Of a stretch of 52,068 nt of DNA, positions 1 to 8,063 are shown in pieces; within the stretch, counting starts at the first letter, position 1; each line of letters opens with the position of its first letter. The notes beneath the pieces were generated by a model. It worked only from the letters and a program-made list of their open reading frames with translations. It was not told where the DNA came from and made no database searches. The position numbers and the translations under genes were made by a program. This DNA comes from Clostridiales bacterium oral taxon 876 str. F0540 (lineage in GTDB: Bacteria; Bacillota; Clostridia; Clostridiales; Clostridiaceae). The DNA is taken from assembly GCA_000466585.1 (NCBI GenBank), contig KE993504.1:1-52068 (forward strand), in the 5' to 3' direction.

Positions 1-221
1 ATTTGAATTTCACTGACTCACAATTCTTTTCTCCGATTTTTAAATTATTCGGTGCAACAGGAAAGATTGACCCACAAAGAGCAAATACCATTGTAAATTC
101 ATATATTCTAGATTTCTTTGATAAATACTTGAAAAATGAAAACGGAGGTTTGATAACTGAACCAAGCAATAGGTTTCCAGAGGTAGAGTTTATTACTCCC
201 CTTTTAACTAACATGAATTGA
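1..221 (+). CDS. C-terminal fragment of an alpha/beta hydrolase (PAF-acetylhydrolase/dienelactone-hydrolase-like)
   Basis: Only the last ~73 codons are in the window; the frame is open to the left edge, so the TTG at base 3 is an internal Leu, not a start. The fragment opens with LNFTD. The preceding codon ends in AT, so it could be the catalytic His of the H-x-x-F-(S/T)-D motif near the C terminus of platelet-activating-factor-acetylhydrolase-like hydrolases. The tail (about residues 20-45 of the fragment) with IVNSYILDFFDKYLKN matches the closing helix of that family. Substrate cannot be inferred. A small hairpin follows the stop codon. Family assignment rests on a short stretch, hence moderate confidence. 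Confidence 0.55.
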   Translation, partial: LNFTDSQFFSPIFKLFGATGKIDPQRANTIVNSYILDFFDKYLKNENGGLITEPSNRFPEVEFITPLLTNMN

Positions 222-236
222 GAGTCGACTAAAAGA

Positions 237-253
237 AGCACTATTTTAGTGCT
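237..253 (+). terminator. Small hairpin after the hydrolase fragment
   Basis: AGCACT-ATTTT-AGTGCT is a perfect 6-bp hairpin 15 bases after the hydrolase stop, followed by an A/T-rich stretch. It is a plausible but weak terminator because the following T-run is poor. Confidence 0.4.
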
Positions 254-269
254 AAAATTATAGCGAAAA

Positions 270-295
270 GGCTCTAGCAAAAATCTGCTAGAGCC
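270..295 (-). terminator. Terminator downstream of the tRNA-Ser relic (duplicate of the one at 2138-2162)
   Basis: GGCTCTAGCA and TGCTAGAGCC pair around a short A-rich loop, with a T-run (CTTTTC) on the minus strand. The same hairpin, with almost the same sequence, follows the intact tRNA-Ser at 2138-2162, so tRNA 3' end and terminator were duplicated together. Confidence 0.65.
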
Positions 296-303
296 ATTAG
301 TTT

Positions 304-363
304 TGGCGGAGAGAGAGGGATTTGATTCGTGGACGCTTAAGAGCGTTGGCTTTCCAGCCACTA
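304..363 (-). pseudogene. Decayed tRNA-Ser 3' portion
   Basis: Read on the minus strand, the sequence ends in TCTCTCCGCCA, identical to the acceptor end plus CCA of the intact tRNA-Ser at 2171-2262. Upstream of it lie a degraded T arm (AATCAAATCCC, its 5' stem no longer complementary), a possible variable arm, and an anticodon-arm-like TGGC-TGGAAA-GCCA whose loop is one base short but holds GGA. The 5' half (acceptor and D arm) is not recognisable; in its place is an unrelated hairpin (GCATAAGG/CCTTATGC). It may be a dead tRNA-Ser(GGA) gene or the tRNA-end copy left by a past site-specific integration. Confidence 0.6.
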
Positions 364-455
364 ATCGTCCCGCATAAGGCCATTTAGTCCTTATGCCCTA
401 CGGAAGGTCATAATACGGTTCACCGTATTTATTTAACTGCGGTTTCTGTTAAAAG

Positions 456-1325
456 TTAATGTGCTAGTACCTCATATCCGTCGCTTGTAACCAGTACCAT
501 GATTTCTTCTTGAGCTGAAGGCTTCCCATCTGCGGTATAAAAAGTCCAACCATTCTTCTCATCTAAAAATATTTCGTCCGTTCCTGCGTTAATCATTGGT
601 TCTATTGTAAATACCATGCCTGGCGTCATCAGCATACCTGTTTTTTCCTTAGAAACATAGCTTACCCATGGATCCTCATGAAATTCTAATCCAATTCCAT
701 GACCTCCGATTTCTTTTACTACAGAGTATCCATTTTTCATGGCATGCTCATGTATTGCTTGCCCCATGTCCCCAAGAAATCCCCAAGGTTTTACTTGTCT
801 TAATCCTAAATCAATACATTCTTTCACAACGCGAATCAGGCTTCTCTTCTTCTCACTTACATCTCCGATACAAAACATTCTAGATGAATCCGAAAAATAT
901 CCTTGATAAATGGTTGAAACATCAACATTGATAATATCCCCGTTTTTTAGTATTACATCTTTTGATGGTATCCCATGACATACTTGCTCGTTAATAGAAG
1001 TACAAACACTTTTGGGAAATCCTTCATACCCAAGTTGTGCCGGTACAGCACCAAACTCTATTGTTTTTTCATAAACAAGCTTATCAATTTCTTCTGTAGT
1101 CATACCTGCCTGGATATTCTCAGCAATATAATCTAAAACCGCAATATTAATTTTTCCGCTTTCACGTAATCCTGCTATCTGTTCAGTTGTTTTTATAATA
1201 TCCCTTGGTGGGACTATATGTCCCTGAGTTTTATAAAACTCAATCCTACTATCAAACTCTTCATGACATTTTTTGTATTTGTTTTGACTGCCGCACCAAC
1301 ATAAATCATTTCTACCTAATTTCAT
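456..1325 (-). CDS. map: Methionine aminopeptidase, type I, with N-terminal SEC-C zinc motif
   Basis: Removes the initiator methionine from nascent proteins in the cytoplasm. The 289-residue protein begins with a SEC-C motif (C9, C11, C20, H21: CWCG...KKCH), which binds zinc in SecA and other ribosome-associated proteins. The rest is a pita-bread peptidase with all five metal ligands visible: Asp in INVDVS, Asp in YFSDSS, His in GGHGIG, Glu in FTIEPM and Glu in AQEEIM. An AGGAG ribosome binding site lies just before ATG. It sits alone downstream of an AraC-type gene rather than in the ribosomal adk-map-infA cluster, so it may be a second, accessory copy. That second point is inference. Confidence 0.93.
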   Translation of the reverse strand: MKLGRNDLCWCGSQNKYKKCHEEFDSRIEFYKTQGHIVPPRDIIKTTEQIAGLRESGKINIAVLDYIAENIQAGMTTEEIDKLVYEKTIEFGAVPAQLGYEGFPKSVCTSINEQVCHGIPSKDVILKNGDIINVDVSTIYQGYFSDSSRMFCIGDVSEKKRSLIRVVKECIDLGLRQVKPWGFLGDMGQAIHEHAMKNGYSVVKEIGGHGIGLEFHEDPWVSYVSKEKTGMLMTPGMVFTIEPMINAGTDEIFLDEKNGWTFYTADGKPSAQEEIMVLVTSDGYEVLAH

Positions 1326-1353
1326 CCTGCTCTCCTTTAACTAATTCCTCTAT

Positions 1354-1740
1354 TTAAATTTTCACAAATTCATTATTTTCCACTGGAAGGATATTAGGTC
1401 TCATATATAACTGAATGTCAGCTAAAGTTTTTCTATATTGATTGGGGGTGTATCCATAGGCATCTACAAAGGCCCTTGTAAAGCTTTCTTGACAGGAAAA
1501 TCCATACTTTAATGCTATATCCAGAAGTCTATCCTGTGTATTTTTTACTTCTATTGCAGCAAGAGTTAATCTACGCTTTGATAAATATTGTTTAAAAGTA
1601 ATCCCCATATATTCATGAAATTTATTTGAACAATAGAACTGAGAGTATCCAACATGATCTGACATTTCAGCCAGCGTTGGATTTCTTGTAATATTAATTT
1701 CTATCCAGTTAATCATATTTTCTACCGTTTTAATCGACAA
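1354..1740 (-). CDS. Short AraC-family DNA-binding protein (HTH domain only)
   Basis: About residues 5-105 form the two helix-turn-helix units of an AraC/XylS domain (TLAEMSDHVGYSQFYCSNKF, then LLDIALKYGFSCQESFTRAF and YGYTPNQYR). Only about 20 residues follow (IQLYMRPNILPV). In longer relatives such a linker leads to a GyrI-like effector domain, so the 128-residue protein may be truncated. The start is TTG behind a GGGAG-like site; no ATG is available in frame. It ends 28 bases before map on the same strand and may be co-transcribed with it. Target and signal are unknown. Confidence 0.7.
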   Translation of the reverse strand: MSIKTVENMINWIEINITRNPTLAEMSDHVGYSQFYCSNKFHEYMGITFKQYLSKRRLTLAAIEVKNTQDRLLDIALKYGFSCQESFTRAFVDAYGYTPNQYRKTLADIQLYMRPNILPVENNEFVKI

Positions 1741-2137
1741 CCATAATCCACTCCCTATAAGAATATAGTACCAGATTCTTTAACTAAATACTTAACATGA
1801 CTTGCAATAATATCTACTTATTTGAATGCCTTATCAAATATTATATGTCTAAAATGACTGCACCTTCAACTAATACCACAAATTCAACTGCTTCAGATAT
1901 AACTATAAAAACATGGGACCGTTCTATGTCTTAAAACGCAGAACAGCACCATGTCATATATAGCATTTCCAATGCTCCCATCAAAACCGCAGTCGCTTAT
2001 GGTACTATTTACCGCATAACATTCTAAATCTATTTATTCTAATTTTACTACATCATCCATATTCGTTTAGTCTTTTCTATTTCGTCGTCAAACAGGCGTC
2101 ACAAATCTCATTTTCAGCAAAAAACCTGTACAAAAAA
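1741..2137 (+). other. Gene-free stretch between the AraC-type gene and tRNA-Ser
   Basis: About 400 bases with frequent stops on both strands and no ORF with a convincing ribosome binding site. It is somewhat less AT-rich than other gaps. Short minus-strand tails containing Cys-rich peptides can be read but match nothing I recognise; the stretch may be decayed coding DNA. Confidence 0.5.
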
Positions 2138-2162
2138 GACTCTAGCAAAATCTGCTAGAGCC
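2138..2162 (-). terminator. Terminator of tRNA-Ser(CGA)
   Basis: CTCTAGCA/TGCTAGAG stem around a short loop, followed on the minus strand by a run of T (TCTTTTTTG). Near-identical to the hairpin at 270-295. Confidence 0.75.
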
Positions 2163-2170
2163 CTTCATCT

Positions 2171-2262
2171 TGGCGGAGAGAGTGGGATTTGAACCCACGG
2201 AACGGAATAACCCGTTCGCCTGTTTTCGAGGCAGGTACCATAGACCACTCGGACATCTCTCC
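2171..2262 (-). tRNA. tRNA-Ser (anticodon CGA)
   Basis: A 92-nt class II tRNA with encoded CCA. The acceptor stem is GGAGAGA/TCTCTCC with discriminator G. The anticodon loop is CTCGAAA, so the anticodon is CGA, reading UCG. The long variable arm (GAACGGG...CCGTTCC type) is typical of tRNA-Ser, and the T loop is standard (GTGGGTTCAAATCCCAC). The pair closing the anticodon loop is a C-A mismatch. Confidence 0.95.
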
Positions 2263-2298
2263 AAATAAATTTCTTTCTAATTATACTATATTATTTTG

Positions 2299-2334
2299 AA
2301 GTAAACAATAATTATACTACATATTTGTTTACTT
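2299..2334 (+). promoter_or_regulatory. Inverted repeat upstream of the phosphohexomutase gene
   Basis: AAGTAAACAA and TTGTTTACTT form a perfect 10-bp inverted repeat with a 16-base AT-rich centre, about 80 bases before the phosphohexomutase start. TATAAT-like sequences follow (2348-2370). It could be an operator or a hairpin; no family is indicated. Confidence 0.35.
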
Positions 2335-2411
2335 TAAGATTAAAATAGTAATATAATATCTAGTATAATTAGAAATATTATCTAAGGATAATCGTTATCA
2401 AGGAGGAAATC

Positions 2412-4136
2412 ATGGATTATAAAGAAATCTATACTAAGTGGAGAACAAATAATTTTTTTGATGAAGCTACAAGAAATGAACTGGCTTCTATTGAAAAAGA
2501 TGAAAAGGAAATAGAAGATAGATTTTATAAGGATTTAGAGTTTGGTACTGCAGGGCTTAGGGGAAAGCTTGGCGCCGGAACAAACAGAATGAATATGTAT
2601 ATAATTTCAAGAGCTACTCAAGGACTTGCAGATTATATTAAAAGCCAAGGGAAGTCTTACATGGATAGAGGAGTTGCTATAGCTTATGACTGCAGGCACT
2701 TTTCAAAAGAGTTTGCAAAAAGAGCTGCTCTTGTTTTAGCTGCAAATAATGTTAAGGCTTATCTTTTTGAAAGTCTTAGACCTACACCTTTGCTATCTTT
2801 TACAGTACGACATTTAAAAACTGCTTCGGGTATAGTTGTGACTGCAAGTCATAATCCTAAGGAGTATAACGGCTATAAGGTATACTGGGAAGATGGAGCT
2901 CAAATAGGGCAGGAACTTGCTGATGCTATTACTGAAAATATATTAAAGATAGATAACTTTGAAGATGTTAAGGTTATGGATGAAAAAGAAGCACTGGATA
3001 AAGGTCTTCTTACTATACTCGGAAGCGAAATTGATGATATATATGTTTCAAAGGTTAAAGAGCTTGCATTAAGAGAAGATATTGATAAGGATATTAAAGT
3101 AGTATATACACCTTTAAACGGCACCGGAAATGTGCTTGTCAGAAGAGTATTGAGAGAAAGAGGCTTTTCTAATATTTCAGTAGTTCCTGAACAGGAAAAT
3201 CCTGATCCTGACTTTACTACTGCGCCTTTCCCAAACCCTGAAGATACCAGAGCCTTTGAGTATGCAGAAAGATTAGGGCAAAAGCTCGAAGCTGATCTTT
3301 TAATAGCTACAGACCCAGATTGCGACAGACTTGCCATAATGGTTAGAAATAGGGATGGAAAGTATGTATCCTTCAATGGAAATCAAACCGGAGCAATGCT
3401 TGTAAAGTATATTGTTGAGGCTAGAAAAGAACTCGGAAAGCTTCCAACTAACGGATTTATAGTAAAATCAATAGTTACAGGAAATCTCGGAAAAGCTATT
3501 TCTGAAAAGTATGGCGTTAAAGCTTTTGAGTCCTTAACCGGATTTAAAAATATATGCGGTAAGGCAAATGAACTTGAAAAGACAGGAGACTATAAATTTG
3601 TCTTTGGATATGAAGAAAGTATAGGCTATGTTACAGGAGATTTTGTTAAGGATAAGGATGGAGTAATATCTTCCATGATGCTCTGTGAGGCTGCTGCTTA
3701 TTATAAAAATCAGGGCAAAAATTTAATAGATGTACTTGAAGAAACCTATAAGGAATTCGGCTACTATAGAGAAAAGCAGATTTCTTTAGTACTTGAGGGC
3801 ATTGAAGGAAGCAAAAGAATAAGCAGAATGATGGAAGTTTACAGAAAAGAGTATCCTACTGAAATAAAAGGAGTAAAACTTACTCAATATGCTGATTACA
3901 AGTACAGTAAAGAAGTAGATATTATAGCAGGCAGTGAAACAAAGAGTGATATTCCTGCTTCAAATGTATTAAAGTTTACTTTAGAGGATGGCTCTTGGTA
4001 TGCAGTAAGGCCTTCCGGTACAGAACCTAAAATAAAGATTTACTTATACTCTAAAGCAGATAATAATAAAGCAGCAGAAGAAAAAATATCATCTATGGAA
4101 GAAGTTGTTCTAAGCAAGTTGCATTCTGTTAAATAA
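2412..4136 (+). CDS. pgcA: Phospho-sugar mutase (phosphoglucomutase/phosphomannomutase)
   Basis: Interconverts hexose 6- and 1-phosphates (glucose, possibly mannose), feeding cell-envelope sugar nucleotides. The 574-residue length fits the large clostridial/Bacillus PgcA type. Visible landmarks: N-terminal EFGTAGLRGKLG; the phosphoserine loop TASHNPKEYNGYK with the active Ser at residue 146; the metal loop DPDCDR near residue 306; the sugar loop GYEESIGY near residue 405; the phosphate-binding RPSGTEPKIK near the C terminus. AGGAGG lies 6 bases before ATG. Monocistronic, ending in a hairpin shared with the convergent tadA. Glucose or mannose specificity cannot be told from sequence alone. Confidence 0.92.
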   Translation: MDYKEIYTKWRTNNFFDEATRNELASIEKDEKEIEDRFYKDLEFGTAGLRGKLGAGTNRMNMYIISRATQGLADYIKSQGKSYMDRGVAIAYDCRHFSKEFAKRAALVLAANNVKAYLFESLRPTPLLSFTVRHLKTASGIVVTASHNPKEYNGYKVYWEDGAQIGQELADAITENILKIDNFEDVKVMDEKEALDKGLLTILGSEIDDIYVSKVKELALREDIDKDIKVVYTPLNGTGNVLVRRVLRERGFSNISVVPEQENPDPDFTTAPFPNPEDTRAFEYAERLGQKLEADLLIATDPDCDRLAIMVRNRDGKYVSFNGNQTGAMLVKYIVEARKELGKLPTNGFIVKSIVTGNLGKAISEKYGVKAFESLTGFKNICGKANELEKTGDYKFVFGYEESIGYVTGDFVKDKDGVISSMMLCEAAAYYKNQGKNLIDVLEETYKEFGYYREKQISLVLEGIEGSKRISRMMEVYRKEYPTEIKGVKLTQYADYKYSKEVDIIAGSETKSDIPASNVLKFTLEDGSWYAVRPSGTEPKIKIYLYSKADNNKAAEEKISSMEEVVLSKLHSVK

Positions 4137-4144
4137 AAATAACT

Positions 4145-4170
4145 AAGGCCGCTTTCAAAAAGCGGCCTAA
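4145..4170. terminator. Hairpin between convergent phosphohexomutase and tadA
   Basis: GGCCGCTTT-CAA-AAAGCGGCC is a GC-rich stem at the converging gene ends, flanked by A/T on both sides. It can serve both directions and overlaps the tadA stop codon. Confidence 0.7.
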
Positions 4171-4616
4171 ATTTGCCTTCTTCTACTATCAAAAAAATTC
4201 TTGAGTATACTACCGCATTCCTCATCATACATCCATTCAACAGAGACCTTGTAATTTAAATGTGCATGTCCTAAAACATCTATTACAGAACCACAGCCTC
4301 CTGAAGTTGGGTCGAAGGTCCCTATATAAAGCTTACTTATCCTAGCCTGTGCAATGGCTGAAGCACACATAGGACAAGGCTCTAAGGTTACATACATCTC
4401 ACAATCTTTAAGCCTCCAGTTATCAAGTACTTTAGAGGCTTCCCTAATAGCCAAAATTTCAGCATGAGCTGTTGTATCCTTTAGACTTTCCTTAAGGTTA
4501 TGTGCTCTGGCTATTATAATATTATCCTTTACTACAATTGCCCCTACAGGCACTTCTTCTAACTCTAAAGCCTTATATGCTTCCTTTAAGGCTTCTTTCA
4601 TATAAAAATCCTTCAT
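4167..4616 (-). CDS. tadA: tRNA-specific adenosine deaminase
   Basis: Converts adenosine 34 of tRNA-Arg(ACG) to inosine, allowing wobble decoding. The 149-residue protein has the cytidine/deoxycytidylate-deaminase fold with the zinc site H51-A-E53 (THAEILAI region, Glu as proton shuttle) and PCPMC (C81, C84). VGAIVV near residue 24 and the ARISKLYIGTFDP segment are typical of TadA rather than of free-base deaminases. GAGAGGA precedes the ATG. It converges on the phosphohexomutase gene and shares its terminator. Confidence 0.93.
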   Translation of the reverse strand: MKDFYMKEALKEAYKALELEEVPVGAIVVKDNIIIARAHNLKESLKDTTAHAEILAIREASKVLDNWRLKDCEMYVTLEPCPMCASAIAQARISKLYIGTFDPTSGGCGSVIDVLGHAHLNYKVSVEWMYDEECGSILKNFFDSRRRQI

Positions 4617-4659
4617 AGAATCCTCTCACTCTTGTTTTATATATAATTATAACCAAAAT

Positions 4660-4700
4660 AAATCACACCTAAAAGCTGAAATCTTATTAGGTGTGATTTA
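4660..4700 (-). terminator. Terminator of sodA
   Basis: AAATCACACCTAA and TTAGGTGTGATTT pair over 13 bases directly after the sodA stop. T-rich sequence follows on the minus strand. Confidence 0.8.
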
Positions 4701-4709
4701 TATAAAAGA

Positions 4710-5306
4710 TTATTTTAAGGCACTATTTAATCTATTGTTTACATCATCCCAATTTACTAAATTCCAAAAGGTTTCTACCCAAGCTGCTCGCTTGTTTTGA
4801 AATTTAAGATAATAAGCATGTTCCCAAACATCTACTGTGAGTAGTGGGCATACCTCCCACTGAGTAAGGTTTTGATGCTTTTCTACCTGTAAAACTACAA
4901 GCTTTCCAAACATTTTATTATAGCATAGCACTGTCCAACCAGAACCTTCTACGGCAGTTGCAGCAGCACTAAATTGCTTTTTAAAATTATCAAAGCTTCC
5001 AAAGTCCTTATTTATTTGATCAGCTATTTGACCTGTAGGATTTCCTCCACCATTTGGTTTCATATTGTTCCAGAACATGGTGTGAAGTACATGTCCTGCA
5101 CCGTTAAAAGCATACTCTCTTTCCCAATGCTTAATTAAGGCATAATCGCCTTTTTCTCTGGCTTCAGCGAGCTTTGCTTCAGCATTATTAAGTCCGTCTA
5201 CATAAGCTTTATGGTGCATATCGTGGTGAATTCTAACGGTTTGTTCATCATAATGTGGTTCCAGTGCATTATAAGCATAAGGTAATTCTGGTAATGTATA
5301 AGGCAT
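4710..5306 (-). CDS. sodA: Superoxide dismutase, Fe/Mn family
   Basis: Dismutates superoxide to oxygen and peroxide in the cytoplasm. At 198 residues it has the usual length. All four metal ligands are seen: H27 (RIHHDMHHKAYV), H75 (GHVLHTMFW), D159 and H163 (DVWEHAYYL). The NGGGNP segment around residue 86 is common in manganese-type enzymes, but metal preference is not certain from sequence. A GGAGG site precedes the ATG and a terminator follows, so it is monocistronic. The nearby manganese importer and MntR make a manganese cofactor plausible (inference). Its presence indicates defence against transient oxygen in an otherwise anaerobic type of genome. Confidence 0.95.
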   Translation of the reverse strand: MPYTLPELPYAYNALEPHYDEQTVRIHHDMHHKAYVDGLNNAEAKLAEAREKGDYALIKHWEREYAFNGAGHVLHTMFWNNMKPNGGGNPTGQIADQINKDFGSFDNFKKQFSAAATAVEGSGWTVLCYNKMFGKLVVLQVEKHQNLTQWEVCPLLTVDVWEHAYYLKFQNKRAAWVETFWNLVNWDDVNNRLNSALK

Positions 5307-5387
5307 AATATCATCCTCCAGTTATATTATATTTCCCTCTTATATTCTGCCTAAATTACCATTAATTATTACATTACGCCAAAACAT

Positions 5388-7334
5388 TTATAATAAATTA
5401 TTTACCTTAAAACCTTCGTATACATTTTGAAAAGCTTCTATATTTTTTATAAACACATCTATAATGTGAGGATCAAAGTGTTTTCCATATCCATCTTTAA
5501 TTATATTAATCGACTCTTCAAAGGTAAAAGGCTCCTTGTACGGCCTTTTGCTTGTTAATGCATCAAAGACATCGGAAATAGCAACAATTCTTGCGCTTAA
5601 AGGTATTTCTTCTCCTTTTTTTCCATACGGGTACCCGCTTCCATCCCATTTTTCGTGATGACCTTCTGCTATTTCTATAGCAAGTTTAAACAAGCTTCTT
5701 CCATGTTTCTTCAAGTTTTCATCTGCCATACTGAGAACCCTTGCGCCATAAGTAGTATGGGTTTTCATTGTCTCAAATTCTTCATAGGTAAGCTTTCCGG
5801 GCTTTAATAAAATTTCATCTCGAATAGCTACTTTTCCTACATCGTGAAGCGGTGCAAACCTTTCAATATCATCTATATAATCTCTGTCTATTATATTTTT
5901 ATATTTTTCTTCTTGAGATAAAAACTTTGCCATCATTTTTGCATAAGTTTGCATCCTGTTTAGATGCTCTCCTGTATCTGAGTCTCTTTCTTCTGTAAGC
6001 TTTGCCAAAGCTAATGTAGAGCTGATAACCATATCCTGCATTAAAATATCTTTCTCTAGGCTTAGTACTATACTGTTTGCCAAGGTTTTTAAAAACCTTA
6101 TGTGCTCTGTCTTATACACGTTTTTATCTTTACTCGAAAAGAATATTATTCCTATAACCTTATCGTTGCTCTTAAGAGGAAAGGTTATCGAAGATCTTAT
6201 TCCTTCCTCGAGTAAAATCTTATTATATTCCTTTATCGGTTTTCCTTTAACATACTCCTCTAAATCGTCTATTATTCTTTCCTCTCCGCTGTCTACAACA
6301 TGCCTAAGGCTTGTCTCACTTAAAGATACCTTTCCTCCCAGAACCCTCTTTGGAAGATTTTCATGATATTTACCTGTGGCAGCATAAGAAGCCTTGATAC
6401 TAGAACCATTATCCTCAATTAATGCTACCCCTATATAAGTATAAGGTATATAAGCTGAAAAGCTATTGAATATATAGTTTAAAGTATCTTTGAAGGGTAT
6501 ATTTTTATTCAAGTTTTCAATAAGTCCAACTAAACTATTAAGCTCATTAAAAACCTGACGAACTTCATAAAATACTTCTGTATTTTCCACGCTGTTTCTA
6601 TCTACTCTTAAGTTTGACACACCTTTTGATAACTGCCTTATAGGTAGAAGTAAATCATGATAAGCTCTTCTTATAAAAACTATTAAAAGTATAAGAACCG
6701 CAATAATAAAAAATAACAACGTATAATATATGGATAGGGTTTTTTTATTATTATAGTTTAAAACCTGATTTAAAATAGTATCACTATAGTTTAAAAGCAC
6801 TTCATTATTTTCATTAATATATTTTATTGATTGTAAATAATTATTACTATTATGATTCTCTCTAAGCACAGAATCAATTGAGTTTTTATAAATATCCCAA
6901 ACCTTTTGATGCTCAATTAAAATTGGATTAAGCTTAGGTAAAGCACCTTTAAAATTTATTTTTGTGCTTCCTGCATTTATATATCCTTTTTCTACAGTAC
7001 CTAAGGTTTTATCATACTCATCTTTAGCTTCTCCAAGTTCTTTATTAATTTTTAAGAGCTTCTCTTCTATATTTGTTTCATCACCTTTATCATATAGGTT
7101 TTCATTTTTTATAGTAGTAAGCTCATAAATTCTTCCTACATCCTTAGACATCATTTGTGTAAGCATTCTTTGCCTTCCAAGGATATTAGTAATCATACTG
7201 TCATTGTTACTTTTGTTTATATTGATAAAAACAAGAACAAATACAGATATTATTGCTAGAAATATAACCATGCCTATTATTCTAATGTGTCGTCTATAAA
7301 GTTCCTCAATAGATTTTTCTTTTAAAAAACTCAA
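5388..7334 (-). CDS. Membrane sensor with PilJ-type input, GAF and HD-GYP domains (probable c-di-GMP phosphodiesterase)
   Basis: The order is: TM helix (about 16-38); extracytoplasmic region opening with a PilJ/NarX-type motif (ILGRQRMLTQMMSKD, about 50-65); second TM (about 203-223); HAMP-like linker; GAF domain (about 270-430); HD-GYP domain (about 440-635). In the last, LHDVGKVAIRDEILLKPGKL and HHEKWDGSGYP carry the HD and GYP motifs, so catalysis on cyclic di-GMP is expected. The start is TTG with GGAGGA 8 bases upstream. It stands alone between sodA and the mntR/mntH pair. Ligand of the sensor domain unknown. Confidence 0.9.
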   Translation of the reverse strand: MSFLKEKSIEELYRRHIRIIGMVIFLAIISVFVLVFININKSNNDSMITNILGRQRMLTQMMSKDVGRIYELTTIKNENLYDKGDETNIEEKLLKINKELGEAKDEYDKTLGTVEKGYINAGSTKINFKGALPKLNPILIEHQKVWDIYKNSIDSVLRENHNSNNYLQSIKYINENNEVLLNYSDTILNQVLNYNNKKTLSIYYTLLFFIIAVLILLIVFIRRAYHDLLLPIRQLSKGVSNLRVDRNSVENTEVFYEVRQVFNELNSLVGLIENLNKNIPFKDTLNYIFNSFSAYIPYTYIGVALIEDNGSSIKASYAATGKYHENLPKRVLGGKVSLSETSLRHVVDSGEERIIDDLEEYVKGKPIKEYNKILLEEGIRSSITFPLKSNDKVIGIIFFSSKDKNVYKTEHIRFLKTLANSIVLSLEKDILMQDMVISSTLALAKLTEERDSDTGEHLNRMQTYAKMMAKFLSQEEKYKNIIDRDYIDDIERFAPLHDVGKVAIRDEILLKPGKLTYEEFETMKTHTTYGARVLSMADENLKKHGRSLFKLAIEIAEGHHEKWDGSGYPYGKKGEEIPLSARIVAISDVFDALTSKRPYKEPFTFEESINIIKDGYGKHFDPHIIDVFIKNIEAFQNVYEGFKVNNLL

Positions 7335-7450
7335 AGCCTTGTCCTCCTAAAGATAGTCTTGTCCATATTAACTATTATCGCTTTTTAGAAACTATTTATC
7401 AAGCAATAATTCATATAAAAAAACTTTTTACCAATCTATATTATTCAAAT

Positions 7451-7470
7451 AAAAAAGAGCGTTACCGCTC
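7451..7470 (-). terminator. Terminator of mntR
   Basis: GAGCG-GTAA-CGCTC on the minus strand, with the stop codon TAA in its loop, followed by TTTTTT. A compact terminator built into the gene end. Confidence 0.7.
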
Positions 7471-7929
7471 TATAGGCCACTTTTTGTATTTTTCATAAAT
7501 ATCAGGATTATTTTTCATAAAACTTATATAAGCCTCAAAACATTTCACTGTAGAATCACTTATTGTATGTTCAACCTTTTCCGTCTCTTCAAGTGTATCT
7601 ATTTTAGAAACTCCAAGCATCTCTAAAAATTCTTTTATGGTATTATGTCTTCTTAAGAGGGTTTCCCCTAGTACTTTACCTTCCTCTTTAAGCATAATTA
7701 CACCGTATCTTTCGTACTTTAAAAAATTTAACTCGGCTAATTTCTGAACCATCTTTGTAGCAGAAGGAGGTTGTACATTTAAAGCATCAGATAAGTCATG
7801 TATTCTTGTAAAACCTAAGTCCATTGAAAGTCTATATATCATTTCTAAATAATCTTCCATAGAAGCAGTCAAATGATTATCTTCTTTTTTCATATATTCG
7901 CTAAAGGTATAAAAATCATTATTATTCAT
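7462..7929 (-). CDS. mntR: DtxR/MntR-family metal-dependent regulator
   Basis: A cytoplasmic repressor that binds DNA when loaded with Mn2+ (or Fe2+). About residues 15-75 form the winged helix (LTASMEDYLEMIYRL..., VQPPSATKMVQKL) and residues 80-140 the dimer/metal domain (RRHNTIKEFLEMLGV, EETEKVEHTIS). I chose the ATG at 7929 because AAGGTGG lies 4-5 bases before it; a start seven codons upstream lacks a site. At 155 residues it is MntR-length, without an SH3 extension. It diverges from mntH, which it probably represses through the shared 180-base gap. Mn2+ rather than Fe2+ is inferred from that pairing. Confidence 0.85.
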   Translation of the reverse strand: MNNNDFYTFSEYMKKEDNHLTASMEDYLEMIYRLSMDLGFTRIHDLSDALNVQPPSATKMVQKLAELNFLKYERYGVIMLKEEGKVLGETLLRRHNTIKEFLEMLGVSKIDTLEETEKVEHTISDSTVKCFEAYISFMKNNPDIYEKYKKWPIER

Positions 7930-8045
7930 AGCTCCACCTTCTTTTGACAAACAATCGTTAATAAATTATATGCTGAATGTCTATAAAAAATTACAGCTGT
8001 GTAACACTTTTAACCAATAATCCATATGTTATATTAGGCAAATAA

Positions 8046-8063
8046 TTTTAGCCAAGACTAAAA
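8046..8063. promoter_or_regulatory. Candidate MntR operator in the mntR-mntH gap
   Basis: TTTTAG-CCAAGA-CTAAAA is a perfect inverted repeat 50 bases before the mntH start, just after TATATT (8030-8035), which could be the -10 box. A TTAGGC...TAGCC half-site pair partly overlaps (8034-8053). Placement suits a repressor; specificity is inferred. Confidence 0.4.

Noticed and set aside
1852..1932. 26-codon plus-strand ORF rich in Thr/Ser
   Set aside because: No ribosome binding site, low-complexity composition and no recognisable family; chance is enough.
1880..2120. Short minus-strand reading tails with Cys-rich ends
   Set aside because: Frames are broken by stops, starts are missing and no family could be recognised; noted only as possible decayed DNA.
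2900..3376. 158-codon minus-strand ORF inside the phosphohexomutase gene
   Set aside because: Antisense shadow of a strongly coding frame; Ser-rich translation typical of such shadows.
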